NCBI GenBank assembly: GCA_002781805.1
Contig: PFFZ01000095.1
Location: 1 to 11,478, forward strand
Direction of reading: 5' to 3'
Length of the DNA: 11,478 nt
Source: Nitrosopumilales archaeon CG15_BIG_FIL_POST_REV_8_21_14_020_37_12
GTDB taxonomy: Archaea > Thermoproteota > Nitrososphaeria > Nitrososphaerales > Nitrosopumilaceae
Every line of letters starts with the position of its first letter. Within the stretch, counting starts at the first letter, position 1. Positions 6,488 to 11,478 of the stretch are shown here, piece by piece. Under the pieces are notes generated by a model. That model was not told the origin of the DNA. It saw only the letters and a program-made list of their open reading frames with translations, and ran no database searches. The translations under genes and the position numbers were made by a program.

Positions 6488-7547
6488 AAAGTCGATGATA
6501 TTCTTTTTCTGCCAAATCTAAAAATTTTGTAGAAGTATTTCCAGTTTTAAGCATCGATGCAATAATACTTCCACCTGCACCAACTCCCTCCTTTGCAAAT
6601 CCTTCAGAGAATGCTTTCAATCCCGCATACTTGGAATTTTTTAATCCAGGGTCAATTGCGATTGCAGGAATGTCTGCAATCTGGGAAACAAGATTTTTGA
6701 AATTGGCACTTTCATCATTGGTTATGTAAGAGGTGGTTCCTATGGCAGTATTGTCCTCATTGAATCCAATTTTTGATGCAAATCCGAGAACTGCAGTCAT
6801 TTGCGTACCTCCAGCTAGTATTACTTTAGAAATTTCAGATGCAGAGCTTAGCATTCCAGTTACAAATGCAATCATAGGATCACCAACCGTTGCTACAACC
6901 TGATATGGATGATCAGAGTCCAGTCTACTTAGCGCCGAGTTTACAATTTGATTTTTTAGAACCACTGGGTTATTTGGAATGCTGGAGCTTACTTTGGCAT
7001 TAAATCCCAAGCCTCTAAGTACTGCAAGAGCAGTTGTAGTCCCACCAGGTATGCTTTCACCTATTATCAGACAATCAGTCAAAGAGGCCAGGCTTCGACC
7101 TACAATCCTTCCGTAATCTATGGCCTGTACAACTTGAGAATCAGTCATTGCCGATTCCACAGAGATATTCTTACCAAAAGTCAACCCAGTCTGAATAAAG
7201 GGTAGTTGTGGAGAAACCTTACTTCCAGCATTAATTACCAAGTGAGGAATGCTGGCAGATTCCAAGGCAATCTTTGTTAGCAATGCAGGAGTTGGTTTCC
7301 CATCAGGAGTCATTGGAATCTTTGAGATTGTCTTACAATGGCCGTAGTGTAAATACTCTGCATCTGCGGGAGGAGTGTACTGTATAGAATCACTGTCAGC
7401 ACCTGCAAAAGTTATTCCGGGAATTTCGCATGTTTGGGTGTAAGAGATTACGAATGAAAACAAAAAATTCTTTGTCTTTACAGAATCGATGAAATCATGT
7501 GCTTTGTTAGTATTTCCAAATAATTCAAACTCATTCAAAATACTCAC
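6474..7547 (-). CDS. cobT: CobT-like nicotinate-nucleotide phosphoribosyltransferase (archaeal type)
   Basis: Predicted to activate the lower-ligand base (dimethylbenzimidazole or similar) with nicotinate mononucleotide for cobalamin nucleotide-loop assembly. Cobalamin synthesis is characteristic of ammonia-oxidising archaea. Landmarks: TPPADAEYL at 58-66, IIGESIPGGTTTA at 161-173 (Glu164 corresponds by position to the GEMGIGNTT motif of bacterial CobT), AGGTQM at 245-250, and EGVGAGG at 320-326, whose Glu320 aligns in context with the catalytic Glu of bacterial CobT. These correspondences are by eye. Length 357 is normal. The GTG start overlaps the stop of the upstream hydrolase by one base (TAGTG), indicating translational coupling; third gene of the nnrE operon. 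Enzyme substrate range is not proven. Confidence 0.85.
   Translation of the reverse strand: MSILNEFELFGNTNKAHDFIDSVKTKNFLFSFVISYTQTCEIPGITFAGADSDSIQYTPPADAEYLHYGHCKTISKIPMTPDGKPTPALLTKIALESASIPHLVINAGSKVSPQLPFIQTGLTFGKNISVESAMTDSQVVQAIDYGRIVGRSLASLTDCLIIGESIPGGTTTALAVLRGLGFNAKVSSSIPNNPVVLKNQIVNSALSRLDSDHPYQVVATVGDPMIAFVTGMLSSASEISKVILAGGTQMTAVLGFASKIGFNEDNTAIGTTSYITNDESANFKNLVSQIADIPAIAIDPGLKNSKYAGLKAFSEGFAKEGVGAGGSIIASMLKTGNTSTKFLDLAEKEYHRLFTSL
6501..6507 (+). terminator. Possible T-rich terminator after glmS
   Basis: TTCTTTT followed by T and CT lies 14 bases beyond the glmS stop. Archaeal RNA polymerase terminates at T-runs. It falls inside the antisense 3' end of the convergent gene, so the evidence is weak. 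Confidence 0.25.
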
Positions 7548-8125
7548 TAACCCATCATTTCAACAAATTCTTGTTCTGTTCTTTTTTGCATTACAAGATT
7601 TGTAGCTTTTTCCTTACCAATAGTCGATGTCTCTGCATGCCCATAATTATGACCAGGATACAAAACTAAATTATCGTCTAACTTATACAACACATCAAAT
7701 AAGCTGTGATACAGCTCTTTGGCACTCCCTCCGGGAAGATCAACTCTGCCGCAATTTCCTACAAAAAGGGTATCTCCTGAAAATATTTTCCCATCACCGA
7801 CCAAACATATGCTGTCTTTTGAGTGTCCAGGAGTGTGGTATACAGTCAATTTGGAGTTTCCAAATTCTATGACATCGCCATTTTTGACAGATATGTCATG
7901 GTTTAGTTCGGAAGATTCATGTTGTATGATTTTTGCAGATGTGGAACTTGTCATCCCTTCATTTCCCAAGGTATGATCAAAATGATGATGGGTATTTACA
8001 ATGTATTTTATTTTCAGATCGTTTCTTTTTATGATTAATTCAATCTCTATCAAATCCCATGAAGGATCAATTAAGATTGCCTCTCCAGAATCTTCGTCTT
8101 CAACCATATATGTAAAATTCTGCAT
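7547..8125 (-). CDS. Metallo-beta-lactamase-fold hydrolase (glyoxalase II / persulfide dioxygenase-like)
   Basis: MBL-fold metalloenzyme of 192 residues from this ATG. Metal motifs: THHHFDH at 45-51, TPGHS at 98-102, SGDTLFVGNCGR at 116-127 and YPGHNYG at 156-162. The GNCGRVDLPGGSAKELYHSL stretch and the STIGKEKATN end resemble ETHE1/persulfide dioxygenases and glyoxalase II-like hydrolases. Which reaction (hydroxyacyl-thiol hydrolysis or persulfide oxidation) cannot be decided. The true start may be earlier: the same frame continues upstream as KVHQIQVGN, which looks like the first beta strand of the fold, back to a CTG at 8155 that overlaps the nnrE stop and follows AGGAG. With that start the protein would be 202 residues. 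Second gene of the nnrE operon; it shares one base with the cobT-like start. Confidence 0.88.
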   Translation of the reverse strand: MQNFTYMVEDEDSGEAILIDPSWDLIEIELIIKRNDLKIKYIVNTHHHFDHTLGNEGMTSSTSAKIIQHESSELNHDISVKNGDVIEFGNSKLTVYHTPGHSKDSICLVGDGKIFSGDTLFVGNCGRVDLPGGSAKELYHSLFDVLYKLDDNLVLYPGHNYGHAETSTIGKEKATNLVMQKRTEQEFVEMMG

Positions 8126-8151
8126 GTTACCAACTTGGATTTGGTGAACTT

Positions 8152-8799
8152 TCAGAGTACTCCTGCCTCCGCTTCTGGTGGGATTCCTATCTTCTCAGCA
8201 TATAGTTTGCCTGTCAGATCTTTTCTTTTTGGTATACCTTGTTTCATTTTATGAAATGTTACAGTCAAGTCAGATTTTACAAAAATATTTGCAGTATTTC
8301 CAGTTTGAGGGTCTAGTCCAGATGGTACATCTACTGCAAACTTGAAGCAGTCAGCATTATTGATGTATTTTATCGCAGTTGCATATGGTTCTCTTATATC
8401 ACCAGAAATTCCAGTTCCCAAGATTCCGTCAACAATAACATCAGGCTTGAAGTCAAAATTCAATACATTACCAGTCATGAGTCTTATGGAAGGCATTTTT
8501 TCCAAAATAGACCAGTTCCACGAGCTTTCTTCGGTTTTAATCATGTTTGGAGAGCCAAGAAGATGAACGGTTACCTTGGCACCATATCCTGCAAGATGTC
8601 TTGCCATAACCAATCCATCACCACCATTATTGCCTAGGCCAGCAAAAATCAGAATATTTTTAGAATTCACATCACCAAATTCTTCAATCAGTCTTCTCAC
8701 AGACGCTGCCCCAGCATTTTCCATCATGAATTTTTTTAAAAACCCCATGGCATGGCCATTATTTTCAATTTGATACATTTGATCCACAGTAATTTCCAT
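8152..8799 (-). CDS. nnrE: NAD(P)H-hydrate epimerase, stand-alone YjeF N-terminal domain
   Basis: Interconverts the R and S forms of hydrated NAD(P)H (NADHX/NADPHX), a damage-repair step that precedes dehydration. Visible motifs are MENAGAA at 26-32, GLGNNGGDG at 54-62 (nucleotide loop), DGILGTGISG at 124-133 and VDVPSGLDPQTG at 156-167, all typical of the YjeF N-terminal fold. At 215 residues it contains only the epimerase domain; in many archaea and bacteria it is fused to the ADP/ATP-dependent dehydratase (NnrD), which is absent here. First gene of a three-gene minus-strand operon with the MBL-fold hydrolase and the cobT-like gene. A T-rich TTATTTT on the minus strand about 26 bases upstream of the ATG is a possible TATA box, weak in sequence. 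Confidence 0.92.
   Translation of the reverse strand: MEITVDQMYQIENNGHAMGFLKKFMMENAGAASVRRLIEEFGDVNSKNILIFAGLGNNGGDGLVMARHLAGYGAKVTVHLLGSPNMIKTEESSWNWSILEKMPSIRLMTGNVLNFDFKPDVIVDGILGTGISGDIREPYATAIKYINNADCFKFAVDVPSGLDPQTGNTANIFVKSDLTVTFHKMKQGIPKRKDLTGKLYAEKIGIPPEAEAGVL
8160..8170 (-). promoter_or_regulatory. Shine-Dalgarno-like GGAGG/AGGAG ahead of the possible CTG start
   Basis: On the minus strand GGAGG (8170-8166) and AGGAG (8164-8160) lie 10 and 4 bases before a CTG at 8155-8153, inside the end of nnrE. No comparable site precedes the ATG at 8125. This favours initiation at the CTG for the hydrolase. Confidence 0.4.
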
Positions 8800-8844
8800 A
8801 AAGTACTAGAAGATCATTCCAAAATAAGAGCTTTGGCAAACGAC

Positions 8845-8850
8845 TTTATC
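8845..8850 (+). promoter_or_regulatory. TATA box of the translin-family gene
   Basis: TTTATC centred about 25 bases before the ATG at 8873, the spacing expected for leaderless transcription. Confidence 0.5.
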
Positions 8851-8872
8851 CTAGCTTTTTAACATCCCATAC

Positions 8873-9487
8873 ATGTCACTCAGAAATATAAAATCATCAT
8901 TAAATAAAATTGCAAAATCATTATCAGATATTCAAGATGCTAGAGAGTTTTTATTAAAAAACACAAGAGAGGTGATAATTCTTTGCAGCAGATCAATTAT
9001 TTCAGTCCACAAAGGAGACATCAAATCTGCAAAAAATAATCTAAAACAAGCAGAAATACTTTTGAAGAAATATCAAAAAAAGGCAACCGATGATCTTAGA
9101 AAATACATAATTACACCAGAGCAAGAATTTGTAGAGGCAGCATGCCTTGTGGCAATTTTTGAAAAAAAAGAGATCCCAGATGAGAAAAAACTGAACGTGA
9201 TGCCAGAATCATATATACTTGGATTACTGGATTGTGTAGGAGAATTGAAACGAATGGTTTTTGACAAAATTAGAATAGGGGATATTGATGAGGCAATTAG
9301 AATTTTTGATATAATGGAAACCCTCTATTTGGAATTATATCCATTTTCAATGTATGATAAAGTAGTGAAGGAATCAAGAAGAAAAATCGATGTGAATAGA
9401 ATTTTGGTTGAAGATGCTCGAGGTGCGATTACAGAAGAAAAAAGAAGATCAGACCTGATCAAAGCACTAAGTAAATTTCAAAAATGA
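8873..9487 (+). CDS. Translin/TRAX-family protein, C3PO-like endoribonuclease
   Basis: Predicted helical RNA-binding nuclease, the archaeal relative of eukaryotic translin and TRAX, which form the C3PO complex. Matches: TREVIILCSRSIISVHKGD (31-49) followed by a helical KSAKNNLKQAEILLKKY, QEFVEA at 84-89, YILGLLDCVGELKRMV at 114-129, a GDIDEAIRIFDIMETLY helix (136-152) and RRKIDVNRILVEDARGAIT (169-187). The TRAX catalytic acids are retained: Glu85 and Glu88 of QEFVE, and Asp120 in LLDCVGEL. Members of the family act on single-stranded RNA and in eukaryotes trim RNA passenger strands and tRNA fragments; the archaeal substrate is not established. It has its own TATA box and ends 21 bases before the convergently oriented tRNA-Leu gene. 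Length 204 fits the family. Confidence 0.87.
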   Translation: MSLRNIKSSLNKIAKSLSDIQDAREFLLKNTREVIILCSRSIISVHKGDIKSAKNNLKQAEILLKKYQKKATDDLRKYIITPEQEFVEAACLVAIFEKKEIPDEKKLNVMPESYILGLLDCVGELKRMVFDKIRIGDIDEAIRIFDIMETLYLELYPFSMYDKVVKESRRKIDVNRILVEDARGAITEEKRRSDLIKALSKFQK

Positions 9488-9508
9488 GTCAATTTTCATA
9501 TGTTTTAT

Positions 9509-9592
9509 GCGGGCGATGGGATTTGAACCCACGAACTCCTAAGAGACTAGCCCCTCAAGCTAGCGCCTTTGGCCAGGCTGGGCGACGCCCGC
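9509..9592 (-). tRNA. tRNA-Leu (anticodon GAG)
   Basis: 84-base class II tRNA on the minus strand. The acceptor stem GCGGGCG pairs perfectly with CGCCCGC at the other end. The anticodon stem CTAGC/GCTAG encloses loop TTGAGGG, giving anticodon GAG, which reads CTC/CTT leucine codons. A long variable arm (TCTCTTAGGAGTTC) and a T loop GTTCAAAT-type confirm class II. No CCA is encoded and no intron is seen. It lies between the translin-family gene and rpoN, opposite to both, and its promoter region is shared with rpoN. Confidence 0.96.
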
Positions 9593-9612
9593 AAGAAATT
9601 TTTCTTGCATGG

Positions 9613-9622
9613 TTTTTATAAT
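9613..9622. promoter_or_regulatory. Shared bidirectional TATA box of tRNA-Leu and rpoN
   Basis: TTTTTATAAT reads as a TATA element on both strands. Its centre is about 25 bases from the tRNA 5' end (9592, minus strand) and about 27 bases from the rpoN ATG (9645, plus strand). Both distances match archaeal TATA-to-start spacing. This also explains why rpoN should start at 9645 and not at an in-frame ATG at 9609, which lies upstream of the promoter. Confidence 0.6.
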
Positions 9623-9644
9623 CCTTGGTTACTTTTTTGTTCGT

Positions 9645-9881
9645 ATGTTAATTCCTGTCAGATGTTTTACATGTGGAAATTTGATTGCAGACAAACATGA
9701 CAATTACCAAAATAAAGTTAGAGCAGGAGAAGATCCTGCAAAAGTTCTTGACGCTTTAGGAATTACAAGGTATTGTTGCAGAAGAATGTTACTAACATCA
9801 CTTGAGACAATACAGCAAATAATTCCATTCTATGAAGCAATACAGAGAAGACACCAAGAAGTCCAATCTGAGCTAGAGTAA
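9645..9881 (+). CDS. rpoN: DNA-directed RNA polymerase subunit N
   Basis: Small zinc-binding subunit of archaeal RNA polymerase, homologous to eukaryotic Rpb10. The N-terminus MLIPVRCFTCGN and the second metal motif RYCCRRML are diagnostic and supply the four zinc cysteines (CxxC plus CC). The 78-residue product is a little longer than usual because of a short helical C-terminal end. I choose the ATG at 9645, as the family begins with MLIPVRCFTCG; an upstream in-frame ATG at 9609 would add an unlikely hydrophobic 12 residues and cross the promoter. It is separated from eno by one base and leads an operon rpoN-eno-rps2. The usual rpoK neighbour is absent between rpoN and eno. Confidence 0.96.
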   Translation: MLIPVRCFTCGNLIADKHDNYQNKVRAGEDPAKVLDALGITRYCCRRMLLTSLETIQQIIPFYEAIQRRHQEVQSELE

Positions 9882-9882
9882 T

Positions 9883-11121
9883 TTGCCAAAGATCACATCA
9901 ATTAAAGGACGTGTCCTATACAACAGTAGAGGCAGCAAGACAATTGAAGTAGACATAATATCAGACAATCAATTTTTAGGCAGAGTTTGTGCGCCTTCAG
10001 GAGCCAGTGTTGGAAAATATGAGGCAGTAAGCTTTCCCAATGGAAAACCAGAAGAGAGTCTCAAAATATTAAATGACAATGCTCAAAAATTTATCGGGTT
10101 AGAATCATCAGATCTTAAAACGATCCACGATACTTTGAAAAGCCTAGATGAATCATCAAACTATTCTGAGATTGGCGGAGCTCTAGCATTTGCTGTAACT
10201 ATTGCAGCAACAGAATCGGCATCAAAAGCATTGAATAAACCAATGTTTCAGACATTATCACCAGAATCTTCATTCAAATTTCCATTTCCATTAGGAAATA
10301 TTTTGGGCGGAGGTGCGCATGCAGGTCCAGGTACTCCAGATATTCAAGAGATTTTGATTTGCTCAACAGGTTCAAAATCAATTAGAGATGCCATTGAAAC
10401 AAATTTACTAGTTCACAAAGAATTACGAGGCATCCTAGAAAAAGAAGATCCCAGTTTTACTAATGGCAGAGGAGACGAGGGAGGTTGGGCGCCAAAATTA
10501 GACAATGAAAAGGCATTAGAGTTTGCTGCAAAGGCTTGTGAAACATTGGGATTCACATTAGGAAAAGAAGTATCACTAGGAGTGGATTTTGCATCATCAA
10601 CACAATGGAATGAAAAAAAGCAGAGATACATATACAACAGGGCAAGATTTGAAAATTCGCCAGAAGAGCAAATAGAGTTTGCTTCAAACATTATTGAAAA
10701 ATACAAATTAATTTATGCAGAGGATGCGGTTCATGAAGAAGCATTTGCAGATATGGCAGAGATTACTGCAAAATTTCCGAAAACAATGATCACTGGAGAT
10801 GATCTAACAGTCACTAACAAGAATATCTTAGAGAAGGCAATCGGTTCAAAGTCATGCAATGCAGCAATTCTCAAAGTAAATCAAGCTGGAAGCCTTTATG
10901 ATGCAATAGAATTTGCAAACTTGGCAAATCAAAACAACATAAAACTAGTCACATCCCATAGATCAGGAGAATCTACAGATTCCCATATTTCCCATATCGG
11001 TCTTGCCACAAAGTCAAAAATGCTCAAAGTTGGCGTTGTTGGAGGAGAAAGAGTGGCAAAATTAAATGAACTTATACGCCTATCAGAGCATGATTTAATA
11101 CGCGGTATGATAGAGATTTAA
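9883..11121 (+). CDS. eno: Enolase (TTG start), divergent active-site loops
   Basis: Interconverts 2-phosphoglycerate and phosphoenolpyruvate in glycolysis/gluconeogenesis; in autotrophic archaea it serves carbon assimilation. The N-terminal part shows IKGRVLYNSRGSKTIEVD and the loop PSGASVGKYEA. The barrel domain retains the expected acids and bases: DIQE, GRGDEGGWAP, GVDFASS, AEDAVHEEAF, ITGDDLTVTN, ILKVNQAG, SHRSGE and LKVGVVGGERVAK. Deviations from the usual signature are SRGS for SRGN, LGGGAHA where NGGAHA is common, and VGGERVAK where SRSxRxAK is common. At 412 residues the length is typical. The start is a TTG one base after the rpoN stop (no ATG in the correct place). Next gene is rps2, 7 bases on. 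Confidence 0.95.
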   Translation: MPKITSIKGRVLYNSRGSKTIEVDIISDNQFLGRVCAPSGASVGKYEAVSFPNGKPEESLKILNDNAQKFIGLESSDLKTIHDTLKSLDESSNYSEIGGALAFAVTIAATESASKALNKPMFQTLSPESSFKFPFPLGNILGGGAHAGPGTPDIQEILICSTGSKSIRDAIETNLLVHKELRGILEKEDPSFTNGRGDEGGWAPKLDNEKALEFAAKACETLGFTLGKEVSLGVDFASSTQWNEKKQRYIYNRARFENSPEEQIEFASNIIEKYKLIYAEDAVHEEAFADMAEITAKFPKTMITGDDLTVTNKNILEKAIGSKSCNAAILKVNQAGSLYDAIEFANLANQNNIKLVTSHRSGESTDSHISHIGLATKSKMLKVGVVGGERVAKLNELIRLSEHDLIRGMIEI

Positions 11122-11128
11122 AATCGCC

Positions 11129-11478
11129 ATGAGCCAACAAACAGAAGCATCTGACATCAAAAAGAAGATCCTATCTACAGGAATTAGAGTAGGAACACAA
11201 GTAAAAACCAAATTCATGAAACCATTTATCACAAAGGCTAGCCCCGAAGGACTCTACATGCTAGATTTAGACATCACATTGGAAAAGATTCAAACTGCTG
11301 CTAAATTCATCAACCGTTTAGGCACAGACAAGCTTATTGTATGTTCAGCAAGGCAATATGCTAATACACCAATTGAAAAATTTTGTGAGATTCTGGGCTC
11401 AAAAAAATTACTTGGAAGGTTCATGCCAGGCACTTTAACAAATCCATCATTACCATATTACATTGAACCAAAATTAGT
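11129..11478 (+). CDS. rps2: 30S ribosomal protein uS2 (S2), partial at right edge
   Basis: Small-subunit protein that recruits to the body/head junction of the 30S. The frame is open from the ATG at 11129 to the window end (116 codons shown, no stop). The start MSQQTEASDIKKK is variable, then the conserved archaeal uS2 sequence appears: GIRVGTQVKTKFMKPFI, SPEGLYMLDLDITLEKI and the RNA-contacting RFMPGTLTNPSLPYYIEPKL. It follows eno by 7 bases and completes the rpoN-eno-rps2 order found in many archaea. Confidence 0.96.
   Translation, partial: MSQQTEASDIKKKILSTGIRVGTQVKTKFMKPFITKASPEGLYMLDLDITLEKIQTAAKFINRLGTDKLIVCSARQYANTPIEKFCEILGSKKLLGRFMPGTLTNPSLPYYIEPKL

Noticed and set aside
9609..9644. 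Upstream in-frame ATG for rpoN giving a 90-residue protein
   Set aside because: The extra 12 residues are absent from the family, the conserved start is MLIPVRCFTCG, and the TATA box lies inside the extension.
10413..10706. 97-codon minus-strand frame inside enolase
   Set aside because: Antisense to a well-conserved enolase coding region; low-quality composition and no context.
1..11478. Mobile element, prophage, CRISPR or defence system
   Set aside because: No transposase, integrase, terminal repeats, spacers or toxin-antitoxin pair seen; base composition and gene packing are uniform.

Overview
The window reads as a low-GC archaeal chromosome, most likely an ammonia-oxidising Nitrososphaerota (Thaumarchaeota) of the Nitrosopumilus type. 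The evidence is archaeal-type uS13, uS4, uS2 and RpoN, an archaeal CobT-type protein, a two-domain multicopper oxidase paired with a ZIP metal transporter, a translin-family nuclease, a class II tRNA-Leu without encoded CCA, and TATA boxes about 25-28 bases upstream of start codons, which implies leaderless mRNAs. The genus is inferred, not proven.

Layout. (1) 1-2195, minus strand: a multicopper oxidase overlaps by 11 bases a ZIP transporter that runs off the left edge. Their upstream region (2196-2319) holds a 24-base near-perfect palindrome and faces a divergent membrane-anchored hypothetical protein (2320-2829). (2) 2831-3383: a small winged-helix protein (minus) ends one base from that gene. 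A 50-residue Cys-rich leaderless microprotein (plus, 3231-3383) lies in the next gap. (3) 3493-6487, plus: rps13-rps4, then glmS. rps13 starts with TTG at a leaderless position. (4) 6474-8799, minus: a tightly packed operon nnrE, metallo-beta-lactamase-fold hydrolase, cobT-like. The hydrolase may start at a CTG codon overlapping the nnrE stop. (5) 8873-9487, plus: a translin/TRAX-like protein with the catalytic acidic residues of the C3PO nuclease. (6) 9509-9592, minus: tRNA-Leu(GAG), divergent from rpoN and apparently sharing one TATA element with it. (7) 9645-11478, plus: rpoN-eno-rps2 (partial).

How it fits together. Two pieces of the conserved archaeal cluster (rps13-rps4 and rpoN-eno-rps2) are separated by about 5 kb of metabolic genes: amino-sugar synthesis (glmS), cobalamin nucleotide-loop assembly (cobT-like), repair of hydrated NAD(P)H (nnrE), a glyoxalase II/persulfide dioxygenase-like hydrolase, and an RNA nuclease. 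The left third is a metal/redox locus at the cell surface, probably under metal-responsive control. I see no mobile element, CRISPR array, prophage or defence system. The unusual points are mostly at the level of starts, promoters, operators, a microprotein and active-site variation.
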